The notes beneath the pieces were generated by a model. The model was not told the origin of the DNA and ran no database searches. It worked only from the letters and a program-made list of their open reading frames with translations. From the NCBI GenBank assembly GCA_041748175.1, contig JBGTDU010000017.1, positions 34,002 through 98,001 on the forward strand: 64,000 bases of DNA. Reading direction: 5' to 3'. This DNA is from JAHEJB01 sp041748175. Lineage in GTDB: Bacteria > Bacteroidota > Rhodothermia > Rhodothermales > Rubricoccaceae. The stretch's first letter is position 1; each line of letters begins with the position of its first letter. Shown one piece after another: positions 24,375 through 33,650 of the stretch. The translations under genes were made by a program, and so were the position numbers.

Positions 24375-25610
24375 TTAGAGTATTTGGTTTGCTGGTTTTT
24401 CGTTCGCCACTCCCAGCCTGCTGCCTTCTGACACCACCGAGGCACCATTTGATTTGTGTTTTCGACCAACAGCGGCAAGTTTGGCCTTCACAGCAGTGTC
24501 ATCGCTCGGAATCGCCACCGGAACCGTGAGAAGCTTCAGGTACGCCTCTACGACGCGATCCCACGTGTAGCTCGCCCTCACTCGCTCGAGAGCACGGCTC
24601 CCGACTGCATTGCGCTGGTTCTCGTCAGCGTCCAGTCGCTCCACCTGTGCGGTTACATCGGCGGCGGTCGAGAAGTAGACGGCGCAATCCTTCGCCACTT
24701 CTCTATTAAAAGGGTTGTCGTGGGCAACGATGGCGTTGCCACTCGCCATGGCCTCGAGGAGGGAGGGGTTGGTGCCGCCAACAGAATGGCCGTGCAAGTA
24801 GGTCCGAGCATAATACCGGAGCGCAACGAGTCGCTCGTCATAAATGGGGCCGGGGAGAATGATCCGCGAATCGGCGGTTGCGATGGCATCTAGTGCGCGG
24901 GTGTAGGCGGTCGGCTTGCGCGTAGTGCCTAGTGCAATGAGCGGATGAGGGCTGTTGGAGTTCGTGTATCCGAGGAAAAGTTCGCGCACATGGTTCTCCG
25001 GCTCGAATCGGCTCACGACAAGGTGATATCCGTCAGGCTCAAGGCCCCACTCGGCCAGCGGCGCAGTGTCGGGAGGTGATTCGACGATATCCGCACCGTA
25101 GGGAATAACAACGATTTTGGGCAGCCTGTCGTGGCGGGTGCCAAGAAACGCCTTGATGGCTTCGGCATCGGCGATCATCAGATGGGGAACGAAGTTGGCA
25201 ACGGACTCCATCAATTTCCACCACGTCTTGCCTACGATGCCCCATTTGCCCCGCTGCCATTCGATGCCATCCATATTCATCCAGACTTCCGTTCCGGCCA
25301 GCCGCGGCATTAGACAAAACAAGCTCGTTCCATAACCCAGCATGTACACGATGTCGTACTTCTTGCGGGCTGCCCAGAGCGCGCGAAAGTCGTGGAGAAT
25401 CGTCGTAAGACCACCGAGATGTGGGGCCGGGACGTAAACCAGGCGTACGCCGTGATACATGGTTGGCCCCGTGCTTCCTTCGCAGTAAACCGTTACATCG
25501 ATGCCTTGCTTTGCCAGCCTTACGGCGAGTTCTTGAGTAAAAGTCTCAAATCCTCCGTATTGGGCCGGAATACCGCGAGAGCCTAGAATTGCGATGGAAG
25601 GTCGAGGCAT
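24375..25610 (-). CDS. DUF1972-type family 4 glycosyltransferase
   Basis: Protein of 411 residues from the ATG at 25610; the frame runs back to 25766, but the upstream part overlaps the polymerase gene and is not protein-like. The N-terminus SIAILGSRGIPAQYGGFETF is the DUF1972 signature found in rhamnosyltransferase-like GT4 enzymes. The C-terminal GT-B half has LVVSRFEPENHVRELFLGY and the nucleotide-sugar-binding GTNPSLLEAMASGNAIVAHD with its glutamate. It is a cytosolic enzyme adding one sugar to the lipid-linked repeat unit. dTDP-rhamnose is a reasonable donor guess because rmlACD is nearby, but this is not proven. A stretch rich in lysine and serine closes the protein. Confidence 0.88.
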   Translation of the reverse strand: MPRPSIAILGSRGIPAQYGGFETFTQELAVRLAKQGIDVTVYCEGSTGPTMYHGVRLVYVPAPHLGGLTTILHDFRALWAARKKYDIVYMLGYGTSLFCLMPRLAGTEVWMNMDGIEWQRGKWGIVGKTWWKLMESVANFVPHLMIADAEAIKAFLGTRHDRLPKIVVIPYGADIVESPPDTAPLAEWGLEPDGYHLVVSRFEPENHVRELFLGYTNSNSPHPLIALGTTRKPTAYTRALDAIATADSRIILPGPIYDERLVALRYYARTYLHGHSVGGTNPSLLEAMASGNAIVAHDNPFNREVAKDCAVYFSTAADVTAQVERLDADENQRNAVGSRALERVRASYTWDRVVEAYLKLLTVPVAIPSDDTAVKAKLAAVGRKHKSNGASVVSEGSRLGVANEKPANQIL

Positions 25611-25638
25611 GAACCCGGCTGAGTGGACTGGGTGGAAG

Positions 25639-26997
25639 TTACGCCGCCGGGCCTCCGACCTGCGACGGATCGTCCGTTGTGTTCCTTGCTGCAACAATGG
25701 CCACGCCCACGAAGAGCCACAGATAGTAAGCGTACTGCCTGAATTCAAAGGCCTGGTTGATTCCATTCAGCGGAATCGTCAACAGAAGCAAGAGCACCGC
25801 CGTGAGAGCAAACTGCCTGGCGGAATCGTCCGCCGCTCGTTTGTATAAACGGATGCCAAGCAGCGAAAGCTTCCCGTAGAAAATCACAAAGAGGGTAAAC
25901 CCAAGGAACCCGTAGTAGAGCAGCAACGCCAACCAGTACACGTCTTCCACGATGGTGGTAAACACGAAGGCGAGGACCGTCGGAAGCTCGAAATTCTCGG
26001 CAACGGCGGACGCCACAATATCCAGGTCTGGCGAATATCCAACCAGGCTGATACCACCATCAAAAACATACGGTAACATATACACGATCAAGCCAAGTCT
26101 TTGGTTGAGCGCATGCTCCTGATATTCGCTGGAAAAGACATCAAGAATGTAAAAGTTCTCGGCAAAAGCAGAGCCCAGGCTTAGCATGCCGGCTGCGAAT
26201 AGTGGGAGCAAGAGCAACGTCAACCCCATGGTTTTCGTCACCCCCCGGATGGCCAGCTGATGCATAACAACGACAAGAACTGCTGCAAAAACAGCCATTC
26301 TAGAGTGTGCGTAGAACGTTACCAGAAGGGCCAGGGCTACACCAACCAGGTACATCCCCAGCCTCTTTTCGTTGCGCACAACCCAAACGACGAGCCCAGC
26401 CAGAATGAAATACGCATAGCCCATTGGTCTGGCGATGGTGCCAGTCAAATCGTAGCGCTCGTAGAACTGCAACACCTCGACGGGCACCCCCACAATGCTG
26501 TAGCCGCCCCAAGCATGGATCACCGAGAAGAAGCTTCGCACGGGCTGACCGCCCAGCCACTCTGCAATGCCGATGGCGACTTGAATGCCGAACGCCAGGA
26601 CAATCACACGAGGGACGCGAGCGAGCTGGGCGTTGTCCGGCGCCAACATGATCAGGGCGTAGATCAGCGGGATGTACCTCAGAAGGGCCTTCAGGCTGAC
26701 GGCCGCGTCAAGGAAGTCCGCGCCATTGACAAGAATGGTTGCCGTGGCCACAACCATGAAACCAATCAGAAACCGGTCTATCCGCCGCCCGATGACGCGA
26801 ATGGTGCCGTGGTTCTTGAGGTGGAGTGCGGAGGCACCAAGGGCGACGGCCCACACCAATACCTCTGGAGCCTGTCGGAGTGCCACGAGAACTTCCCTTG
26901 GAAAGGGCAACCACCGTAGGATGAAATCCTCGAGGGGCAGATAGAATGCAATACCCAGAAGGACGTCGAATCCGATTTTCCGTGCGTCCCGTGTCAT
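25639..26997 (-). CDS. O-antigen polymerase/ligase-like membrane protein (Wzy candidate)
   Basis: Protein of 452 residues with about ten to twelve hydrophobic segments and a large periplasmic loop in the second half (NFYILDVFSSEYQEHALNQR to DLDIVASAVAENFELPTV), the layout of Wzy/WaaL-type proteins. Wzy sequences are poorly conserved, so the call rests on topology and on its place between a glycosyltransferase and sugar genes. It would join repeat units in the periplasm, with chain length set by the Wzz-like protein at 39-40 kb. The ATG at 26997 starts the first hydrophobic region. An extended frame to 27081 would invade the divergent gene's promoter. It is 28 bp upstream of the DUF1972 glycosyltransferase gene, so the two are probably cotranscribed. 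Confidence 0.7.
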   Translation of the reverse strand: MTRDARKIGFDVLLGIAFYLPLEDFILRWLPFPREVLVALRQAPEVLVWAVALGASALHLKNHGTIRVIGRRIDRFLIGFMVVATATILVNGADFLDAAVSLKALLRYIPLIYALIMLAPDNAQLARVPRVIVLAFGIQVAIGIAEWLGGQPVRSFFSVIHAWGGYSIVGVPVEVLQFYERYDLTGTIARPMGYAYFILAGLVVWVVRNEKRLGMYLVGVALALLVTFYAHSRMAVFAAVLVVVMHQLAIRGVTKTMGLTLLLLPLFAAGMLSLGSAFAENFYILDVFSSEYQEHALNQRLGLIVYMLPYVFDGGISLVGYSPDLDIVASAVAENFELPTVLAFVFTTIVEDVYWLALLLYYGFLGFTLFVIFYGKLSLLGIRLYKRAADDSARQFALTAVLLLLLTIPLNGINQAFEFRQYAYYLWLFVGVAIVAARNTTDDPSQVGGPAA

Positions 26998-27110
26998 TGC
27001 GTGCCATCGATCCTGCCGAAAACTACATCCACTACCGATCTGAACGCGCATCTCGCTTGGTACCTTTCTGCCCGATTTCAACGTGTAATCCGATTTCTTC
27101 CGATAGAGAG

Positions 27111-28064
27111 ATGAACTGGAAGCAAAAGTCGCTTGTTCAGAATCTGACCGCCAGCCTGCCGCGAAAGCTTGGTGGCATGGTGTATTACCAGATGCAGCGC
27201 CGCTTCGGCAAGCTGGGTGTTACGGATCCCCGGAGTCGCCTGGAGGCCGGGCTCCAGATGCTCCGTTACGCCGAGCGCGACGACAAGACGGTCGAAGGAA
27301 GCACGATCGTGGAAGTTGGGACCGGCCATCGAATGAACGTGCCCATCGCTTTGTGGCTCAATGGAGCGGAACGTATCTGTACGTACGACCTGAACCCATA
27401 CCTGGGAGCCACCCTGGTTCTCGAGGACGTCGAATACATGCGCGCTCACGAGAAGAAAATCTTTGACGTTTTTGGGGATGTGGCCGAACGACCTGTATTT
27501 CAACGCCGTTGGCGGCAACTGATGGAAATGACGCTCGACGCCAACAACTTTGCGAGCGCCTTCAATGTCGAATACCATGGCCCGGGCGACGCAGCGACGA
27601 CCGGATTGGTGAGCGGAAGCGTTGATCTCCACGTTTCGTTCACCGTTCTGGAGCACATCCCACCCGCTGCGCTTGCCAACATCATGGTGGAAGCACGGCG
27701 CGTTTTGAAAGAGGATGGCCTCTTCATCCACCACATCGATTTTACGGACCACTTTGCACATGCCGACGACGACATCACATCCATCAATTTTCTCCACTTT
27801 GACGAGCCGACGTGGTTGAGGCTGGGCGGCAATCGGTTCATGTACATGAACCGCCTGCGCGTTGATGACATGATCAGACTGGTTTCCGCGGCGGGCCTGG
27901 AGATTCTCTGCGACGATCGAGTGGTTGACCAGCGTGCGCTGGCCGCGCTTCAAAACGGCTTTGAAGTGGACGGAGAGTTCCGCCTGAAGTCTGATGAAAC
28001 GAATGCGACGGCAAGTCAGTGGATTGTGGCGCGGACACCGATACCCGACGCCGTTGTGACCTAG
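27111..28064 (+). CDS. Class I SAM-dependent methyltransferase
   Basis: Protein of 317 residues from the ATG at 27111; earlier in-frame codons from 26946 lie in the divergent promoter. A SAM-binding motif I, GSTIVEVGTGHRMNVPIAL, is near residue 65, the acidic loop CTYDLNPYLG is near 90, and motif SVDLHVSFTVLEHIPPAALA with the usual post-II strand is near 170. LKEDGLFIHHIDFTDHFAH follows. The fold resembles small-molecule or sugar methyltransferases of polysaccharide loci, so it may methylate a sugar of the repeat unit. Its stop codon (TAG at 28062-28064) is formed by the first three bases of a short repeat element. It is divergent from the Wzy candidate. Confidence 0.8.
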   Translation: MNWKQKSLVQNLTASLPRKLGGMVYYQMQRRFGKLGVTDPRSRLEAGLQMLRYAERDDKTVEGSTIVEVGTGHRMNVPIALWLNGAERICTYDLNPYLGATLVLEDVEYMRAHEKKIFDVFGDVAERPVFQRRWRQLMEMTLDANNFASAFNVEYHGPGDAATTGLVSGSVDLHVSFTVLEHIPPAALANIMVEARRVLKEDGLFIHHIDFTDHFAHADDDITSINFLHFDEPTWLRLGGNRFMYMNRLRVDDMIRLVSAAGLEILCDDRVVDQRALAALQNGFEVDGEFRLKSDETNATASQWIVARTPIPDAVVT

Positions 28065-28225
28065 CAGGCTGTTGATCTTTTCCTCCTATCTGCGGCGGCG
28101 GCTCTTGTTCGATCTCAGCGTTGCGAGAATCTCGCCGGATCACCAATACGCCTGCGATCTCGCGCCTTGATCTCGACCAACATCCGCTCGCCTCGCCAAC
28201 GGATGAATAAATCAACAGCCTGCTA
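28062..28225 (-). repeat. Short inverted-repeat-bounded element (MITE-like), copy A
   Basis: The element begins TAGCAGGCTGTTGATC (28062-28077) and ends with the inverted sequence AATCAACAGCCTGCTA (28210-28225), giving 164 bp with 15-16-bp terminal repeats and a central palindrome GCGAGAATCTCGC. A related copy lies at about 33651-33831 in the opposite orientation. The terminal TAG on the left is the methyltransferase stop codon, and that on the right (read on the minus strand) is the rmlD stop. The minus strand has a short frame reading VDLFIRWRGERMLVEIKARD, which is not thought to be a gene. There is no transposase. Confidence 0.85.
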
Positions 28226-29104
28226 AGGCCCACCCAATGCGAACGAAACCGTCTGGAGAAGAGATGCCCTCCAATCAGGCGGGGAGATTCCAAAGGTGGC
28301 CTCAATCTTTTCGGTGGACAAGACAGAGTGCATCGGTCGCCTCGCGCGCGTCGGATGCTGGCTCGTGGTAATTGGAATGACGCGTGTCGCACGGCAACGG
28401 CCCAGAGCACCGGCTTGCCCCACAACGGCCTCGGCAAACGAATGCCACGTTGCCGCAGGTTGCCCGGCAAAGTGATACGTGCCCCATCTTTCCTCGTCGC
28501 CGACAACCTCCCGCGAAACGGTTAGAATCGCGTCGGCGATAGCCTCGGCGGGTGTCGGGCAACCGCGTTGGTCACTGACCACGCGAAGTTCATCTTGTTC
28601 AAGGGCAAGTCTGAGCATCGTCCGCACGAAGTTCGAACCCCGAGGGCTAAAGACCCAGGACGTTCGCAGGATGATATGCCGATGGAGCGTCGCACGAACG
28701 GCCTCCTCCCCCTCCCACTTGCTCCGACCATAAATGCCGAGCGGATGAGGATGGTCGAACTCGGAGTAGGGAATAGCCTTCTTCCCGTCGAAAACATAGT
28801 CCGTCGAGAGGTGGATGAGCGGGAGGTAGGCGTCGGAACACGCACGTGCCAGGAATCGTGCGCCGTCTCTATTGACGAGAAATGCCTTCTCCGGTTCGTC
28901 TTCCGCGCCATCAACGGACGTGTAGGCGGCCGCGTTGACAACGATATCGGGCTGATGCTCCTCAATGGCTCGATGTACGGCGTCCTGATCCGTAATGTCG
29001 AGGCGGGCACGATCCAGCCCCGTCACACCAACGCCAGCTATTTCTGCACCTTCTACCAGCGCGCCGCCTACCTGGCCGTTCGAACCCGTGACAAGCAGTT
29101 TCAC
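28223..29104 (-). CDS. rmlD: dTDP-4-dehydrorhamnose reductase
   Basis: Protein of 293 residues, typical of RmlD. The NAD(P)-binding motif GSNGQVGGALVEGAE sits at residue 7. Next come PDIVVNAAAYTSVDGAEDE, LSTDYVFDG and the catalytic YGRSKWEGE (Tyr-x-x-x-Lys) near 130, then RTSWVFSPRGSNFVRTML. It reduces dTDP-4-keto-L-rhamnose to dTDP-L-rhamnose. It overlaps the upstream rmlC by 4 bp, so the two are translationally coupled. Its stop codon is the TAG end of the MITE-like element. Confidence 0.95.
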   Translation of the reverse strand: MKLLVTGSNGQVGGALVEGAEIAGVGVTGLDRARLDITDQDAVHRAIEEHQPDIVVNAAAYTSVDGAEDEPEKAFLVNRDGARFLARACSDAYLPLIHLSTDYVFDGKKAIPYSEFDHPHPLGIYGRSKWEGEEAVRATLHRHIILRTSWVFSPRGSNFVRTMLRLALEQDELRVVSDQRGCPTPAEAIADAILTVSREVVGDEERWGTYHFAGQPAATWHSFAEAVVGQAGALGRCRATRVIPITTSQHPTRARRPMHSVLSTEKIEATFGISPPDWRASLLQTVSFALGGP

Positions 29105-29670
29105 TGCTCCGCAGTTTGAAGGCGAAGCGGAAGGTCTCCTTCCTCCAGACTACCTAACACTGGAAGGCGCGCATCCTTCTTCGACAGAAGCGGTTCTTTA
29201 ACGGGCCAGGCGATGCTCAGATTCGGGTCGTTCCACGCAACACCCCCCTCGTCGGTGGGATCGTAGTAGTCCGTGCACTTGTAAAGCAGATCGGCTTCTT
29301 CCGAGAGCACGCAAAAACCGTGGGCGTAACCCGAAGGAACCCACAACTGAAAGCGATTCTCATCGCTCAGAACCACGCTGTGCCACTGGCCAAACGTCGA
29401 CGAACCGGGCCGGACGTCGACCACGACATCGAAAACGCGACCGCGAACTACTTCGACAAGCTTGGCCTGGGGGGATTGTCGCTGAAAATGAAGGCCACGC
29501 AAAACTCCCTTCGCCGATCTCGAAAAGTTGTCCTGCACAAAGGGGATATCAATGCCGACGCTACGGTATCGTTCGTCATGGAAGCGTTCGAGGAAAAATC
29601 CTCGCTCGTCTGCGAAGATGTCCGGCTCTACCACGAGGACGCCTTGCAATGGCGTATCGATGACGTTCAT
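29101..29670 (-). CDS. rmlC: dTDP-4-dehydrorhamnose 3,5-epimerase
   Basis: Protein of 189 residues from the ATG at 29670, which overlaps the rmlA stop by 4 bp; upstream in-frame codons lie inside rmlA. RmlC cupin features are present: PDIFADERGFFLERF, VLRGLHFQ with the catalytic histidine, LVEVVRGRVFDVVVDVR, the tyrosine/histidine loop VPSGYAHGFCVLSE and YYDPTDEGGVAWNDP. It epimerises C3 and C5 of dTDP-4-keto-6-deoxyglucose, the step between RmlB and RmlD. It is flanked by rmlA and rmlD in one operon. Confidence 0.95.
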   Translation of the reverse strand: MNVIDTPLQGVLVVEPDIFADERGFFLERFHDERYRSVGIDIPFVQDNFSRSAKGVLRGLHFQRQSPQAKLVEVVRGRVFDVVVDVRPGSSTFGQWHSVVLSDENRFQLWVPSGYAHGFCVLSEEADLLYKCTDYYDPTDEGGVAWNDPNLSIAWPVKEPLLSKKDARLPVLGSLEEGDLPLRLQTAEQ

Positions 29671-30563
29671 TGGAACGATGCTCCAGAGGAAAATTTTTCG
29701 CTCTCCAAGAGATCGAGGAGATACGCGCCGTAGGGGCTCTTTTCCAGAGACCTTGCGAGCCGCTCCAATTCCCCGGATGTGACGTAACCCATCCTGTACG
29801 CCACCTCTTCCGGGCACGCGATCTTCAAACCCTGCCTGGATTCCACGACCTCAACGTAGTTGGACGCTTCCAACAACGATTGATGTGTGCCCGTATCGAG
29901 CCACGCCGTCCCCCGCCCGAGGCGCTCAACACGAAGCTGGCCGCGCTCGAGATAGGCCTTGTTGACATCAGTAATTTCGAGTTCGCCGCGCGCCGATGGC
30001 AACAGATCGCGCGAGATCCCGACGACCTGGTTGTCGTAGAAATAGAGCCCGACGACGGCGTAATGCGAGCGTGGGTTCGCCGGCTTCTCTTCAATTCCGA
30101 TCGCCATCCCATCGGCGTCGAATTCGACGACACCATAGCGCTCGGGATCTTTGACGAAGTACCCGAAAACCGTTGCGCCTTCGACCCGATGTGCCGCCTG
30201 CTGAAGCGTGCTGGTCAAACCCTGGCCGTAGAAAATATTGTCGCCCAGTATCAAGGCCACGCTATCGTATCCGATGAAATCGGCTCCAATCACGAACGAC
30301 TCGGCGATGCCCTTGGGCTCGCGTTGTTCGGCGTAGGAAAAGGTCAATCCCCAATTCTTGCCCGAACCGAGCAGGCGTTGAAAATGCGGGATGTCATGCG
30401 GCGTGGAGATAATCAGAATCTCCCGGATGCCCGCCAGCATCAGTGTGCAAAGCGGGTAGTAGATCATCGGCTTGTCGTAAACCGGCATCAACTGCTTGCT
30501 GAACGCGATGGTCAGCGGGTGCAGCCGGGTGCCTGAGCCGCCTGCCAGAATGATTCCTTTCAT
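29667..30563 (-). CDS. rmlA: Glucose-1-phosphate thymidylyltransferase
   Basis: Protein of 298 residues, the standard RmlA length. It begins KGIILAGGSGTRLHPLTIAF with the nucleotide-binding GGSGTRL loop, then KQLMPVYDKPMIYYPLCTLM, ALILGDNIFYGQGL with its metal-binding aspartate and VIEKPANPRSHYAVVGLYF-type substrate residues. It makes dTDP-glucose from dTTP and glucose-1-phosphate and is feedback-inhibited by dTDP-rhamnose in studied homologues. It lies 14 bp after cysNC and overlaps rmlC. rmlB (dTDP-glucose 4,6-dehydratase), usually adjacent, is absent from this cluster and from the window. Confidence 0.95.
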   Translation of the reverse strand: MKGIILAGGSGTRLHPLTIAFSKQLMPVYDKPMIYYPLCTLMLAGIREILIISTPHDIPHFQRLLGSGKNWGLTFSYAEQREPKGIAESFVIGADFIGYDSVALILGDNIFYGQGLTSTLQQAAHRVEGATVFGYFVKDPERYGVVEFDADGMAIGIEEKPANPRSHYAVVGLYFYDNQVVGISRDLLPSARGELEITDVNKAYLERGQLRVERLGRGTAWLDTGTHQSLLEASNYVEVVESRQGLKIACPEEVAYRMGYVTSGELERLARSLEKSPYGAYLLDLLESEKFSSGASFQ

Positions 30564-30577
30564 CTCTTTCCGACGGG

Positions 30578-32554
30578 TTAGCCCACGATGATTTCCGCCG
30601 CAACGAGAGCTTGCCAGAGCGTGTCTACAGCCTCGTCGACTGAAGCCCCCGCTGTTTCCAGTATGACCTCCGGGTTGGTCGGGGCCTCGTAGGGAGCTGA
30701 GACGCCGGTGAGATTTGCGATCTCACCTACGTCTGCCCTGGCGTAGAGCCCCTTTGGATCGCGGCCTTTGGCGGTTTCGAGATCCACATCGACGAAGACT
30801 TCGACGAACCGGCCTTCGGGGACGAGCGCTCGAACGCGGTTACGATCTTCCTGATAGGGCGAGACGAACGTGCAGAGCACAACGCTTCCCTGTTCGAAAA
30901 ACAATCGCGCCGTTTCACCAACGCGACGGATGTTTTCGGCGCGATCCGACGCGGAGAAACCGAGGTCGCCGCAGAGGCCGTGGCGCACATAGTCGCCATC
31001 GAGAAGCATGGATCTTATGCCAGCGTCGAACAATCGGCGTTCGAGCACACGGGCAATTGTCGTCTTCCCGGAGCCTGACAATCCTGTGAACCAGACCACC
31101 GCAGCTTCGTGGCCGTTGGCCGCTTCGCGTTCTGCGCGTGGGATGTTCAAGCCTTCCCACACGACGTCGGGCGAATGCAGCTCCTTGCGTGCCGCCTCGA
31201 AAGCTTTGCGCGAGAATGCCGCGGCTTTTTCGCTGACCTCTTCGGCTGTGCGGGTCGTGCCTCTGATCATCCCGGCAGCGACCGTGTTGTGCGAAAAAGG
31301 ATCGACGAGAATGAAAGCGCCCGTTTCCTGATTGGTGCGGTAGGGGTCGAAGTAAAGAGGCTGCGCGGTAGTCAGTTGGACGCGGCCAATCTCATTTAGC
31401 TGAAGCGTATCGGCCTCCATACGATGAAGCGAATCGACGTCCACACGGTAAACAACCTTGTCGACGAATGCTTTTACTTCACGCGTCGTGTGCTGCATGA
31501 CGTAGTGACGATTTCGGTCGAGCGGCTCCTCACTCATCCAGCACACCATCGCGCTGATTTCGTTGTTGACCTGCGGAATGTTGCCTGGCCGCACGAGCAT
31601 ATCGCCGCGGCTGATATCGATTTCGTCCTCAATGGTGAGAACCACGGGCTGATCGGCGCCTGCCGCATCCAAAACGCCGTCGAACGTGGTGATTTCCTTG
31701 ATGCGGCTCGTCTTTCCCGACGGCAGTGCCATCACCGGCTCACCCGGGCGAATAAGGCCGGAGGCGATCGTGCCCGCGTATCCACGAAAGTTCTGATTCG
31801 GCCGTACGACCGTCTGGACCGGGAAGCGGAAGTCGATGAGATTGCGGTCGGATGCGATGTTTACGTGTTCGAGATGGTGGAGGAAGGTTGGACCGTGGTA
31901 CCAATCCATGTGTGCGCTCCGGTCCACCACATTGTCTCCGTTCAGCGCGGAGACAGGGATGAACGTGATATCGTGGATGTCGAGCTTCGCTGAGAATGCC
32001 GTGTATTCCCGCTCAATCGCGGAAAAAACGTCCTCCGCGTATTCCACGAGGTCCATCTTGTTGACCGCGACGACAACGTGTGGAATACGAAGCAGAGAAG
32101 CGATGAACCCGTGCCTCCTCGACTGCGTCAAGACGCCGTGACGCGCGTCGATAAGCACTACGGCCAGGTCGGCTGTTGATGCACCCGTAACCATGTTGCG
32201 CGTGTACTGTACGTGCCCGGGCGTATCCGCGATGATGAACTTGCGCTTGGGGGTTGCGAAGTACCGGTAGGCGACATCGATGGTGATGCCCTGCTCGCGC
32301 TCGGCCCGAAGCCCGTCGGTAAGCAGCGCCAGATTGATTCCCTCTTCACCGCGGTTGAGGCTGGCCTGCTCGATGGCCTCGAGCTGATCTTCGAAAATGG
32401 CTTTAGAATCGTAGAGCAGCCGACCAATCAACGTGCTCTTACCGTCGTCCACGCTGCCTGCCGTCGTGAACCGGAGCAGATCCATCTCCAGATAGGCGTT
32501 GCCGACGGATGGCTGTGCGTCGGCGGCGGTCAGGGTGCCGTTCGTCTCGTTCAT
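30578..32554 (-). CDS. cysNC: Bifunctional sulfate adenylyltransferase GTPase subunit and APS kinase
   Basis: Fusion protein of 658 residues. Residues about 25-450 are the CysN GTPase: GSVDDGKSTLIGRLL (G1), ADTPGHVQYTRNM (G3) and VAVNKMDLV (G4), followed by EF-Tu-like beta barrels. Residues about 475-655 are the APS kinase CysC: WFTGLSGSGKTTIARVLE (P-loop) and LLDGDYVRHGLCGDLGFS. With CysD it makes APS from sulfate and ATP, and the kinase part turns APS into PAPS, the sulfate donor for sulfotransferases or for reduction. It is 77 bp downstream of cysD and runs into rmlA, coupling sulfate activation to sugar-nucleotide production. Confidence 0.96.
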   Translation of the reverse strand: MNETNGTLTAADAQPSVGNAYLEMDLLRFTTAGSVDDGKSTLIGRLLYDSKAIFEDQLEAIEQASLNRGEEGINLALLTDGLRAEREQGITIDVAYRYFATPKRKFIIADTPGHVQYTRNMVTGASTADLAVVLIDARHGVLTQSRRHGFIASLLRIPHVVVAVNKMDLVEYAEDVFSAIEREYTAFSAKLDIHDITFIPVSALNGDNVVDRSAHMDWYHGPTFLHHLEHVNIASDRNLIDFRFPVQTVVRPNQNFRGYAGTIASGLIRPGEPVMALPSGKTSRIKEITTFDGVLDAAGADQPVVLTIEDEIDISRGDMLVRPGNIPQVNNEISAMVCWMSEEPLDRNRHYVMQHTTREVKAFVDKVVYRVDVDSLHRMEADTLQLNEIGRVQLTTAQPLYFDPYRTNQETGAFILVDPFSHNTVAAGMIRGTTRTAEEVSEKAAAFSRKAFEAARKELHSPDVVWEGLNIPRAEREAANGHEAAVVWFTGLSGSGKTTIARVLERRLFDAGIRSMLLDGDYVRHGLCGDLGFSASDRAENIRRVGETARLFFEQGSVVLCTFVSPYQEDRNRVRALVPEGRFVEVFVDVDLETAKGRDPKGLYARADVGEIANLTGVSAPYEAPTNPEVILETAGASVDEAVDTLWQALVAAEIIVG

Positions 32555-32631
32555 AGTGTAGGTGTGCCGGGTGGCTGGCCACCCCGTGCTGTTGAATACC
32601 GCAATGCGGCGGGGAGGTTGAATCGTATCGG

Positions 32632-33549
32632 TTAGAAATAACCCTGTTTCTTACGGTCTTCCATGGCCGCCTCCGAGCGCTGATCGTCGTGGCGCCCACC
32701 GCGTTCGGTTTCGCGTGCCGCCGCGACTTCCTGAATGATCTCCTCCATGGAGCTCGCAGAGGACAAGACCGCACCTGTGCAGGTTGCGTCGCCGATCGTG
32801 CGAAACCGGATTGTGCGCTTCTGAACCTCCTCTCCCGGAAGAACGGACATGAAATCCGTGAGCGCCAATATCGTCCCGCGTCGGACGAATACCTCACGTT
32901 CATGAGCAAAATAGAGGTTCGGAATTTCGATGTCTTCGAGGGCGATGTATTGCCAGACGTCCATCTCGGTCCAATTGCTCAGCGGGAATACGCGGAAGTT
33001 CTCGCCGACGTCCTTGTGGCCGTTATAGAGTTTCCAGAGTTCAGGGCGCTGGTTCTTGGGGTCCCACTGCCCGAAACGGTCGCGGTGTGAGAAGAAGCGT
33101 TCCTTGGCTCGGGCTTTTTCCTCGTCACGCCTCCCCCCTCCGAAGGCTGCGTCGAACTGGTGTTCCTGGATGGCATCCAGTAGCGGGACAATTTGCAGCC
33201 CGTTCCGGCTCGCTTCCGGCCCCGTTTCCTCAACAACCCGGCCTTTGTCGATGGCTTCCTGAACGCTGGCTATGTACAGCTTCACGCCCAGTTTCTCAAC
33301 CATGGCGTCGCGAAATTCAATCGTTTCAGCAAAATTGTGCCCCGTATCCACGTGCATCAGCGGAAAAGGGATCGATGCGGGGAAAAAGGCCTTTCGCGCC
33401 AGATGGACCATGACGATCGAGTCCTTCCCGCCGGAAAACAGCAGCACGGGGCGCTCGAACTGAGCGACGACCTCCCTCATCACGTAGATGGCTTCCGCCT
33501 CAAGGTCCTTTAGGTGCGAAGCACGATACTGGGCATCCATTGACGACAT
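32632..33549 (-). CDS. cysD: Sulfate adenylyltransferase subunit 2
   Basis: Protein of 305 residues from the ATG at 33549; ATG codons at 33576 and 33540 are nearby alternatives. The PP-loop pyrophosphatase motif LFSGGKDSIVMVHLA is near residue 40. Further family motifs are PFPLMHVDTGHNF, AAFGGGRRDEEKARAKER and VFPLSNWTEMDVW. It catalyses adenylation of sulfate, driven by the CysN GTPase encoded next. The upstream gap of about 280 bp to the SLC13 permease contains the second MITE-like element, so an operon break or new promoter may lie there. Confidence 0.95.
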   Translation of the reverse strand: MSSMDAQYRASHLKDLEAEAIYVMREVVAQFERPVLLFSGGKDSIVMVHLARKAFFPASIPFPLMHVDTGHNFAETIEFRDAMVEKLGVKLYIASVQEAIDKGRVVEETGPEASRNGLQIVPLLDAIQEHQFDAAFGGGRRDEEKARAKERFFSHRDRFGQWDPKNQRPELWKLYNGHKDVGENFRVFPLSNWTEMDVWQYIALEDIEIPNLYFAHEREVFVRRGTILALTDFMSVLPGEEVQKRTIRFRTIGDATCTGAVLSSASSMEEIIQEVAAARETERGGRHDDQRSEAAMEDRKKQGYF

Positions 33550-33650
33550 CTGAATCTGAAAAGTATGAGCGGTCAAGTAGCGGATGGTAGTGCGGAGGAC
33601 AAGCCGGATGCAACCGAAAGGCGTGTATCCTCGCTGTCTTTATGGAGCCC

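Noticed and set aside
27874..28506. Minus-strand frame covering the MITE-like repeat and part of rmlD in another frame
   Set aside because: Mostly antisense or out-of-frame to rmlD and the methyltransferase gene; only the repeat part is shared with the other copy.
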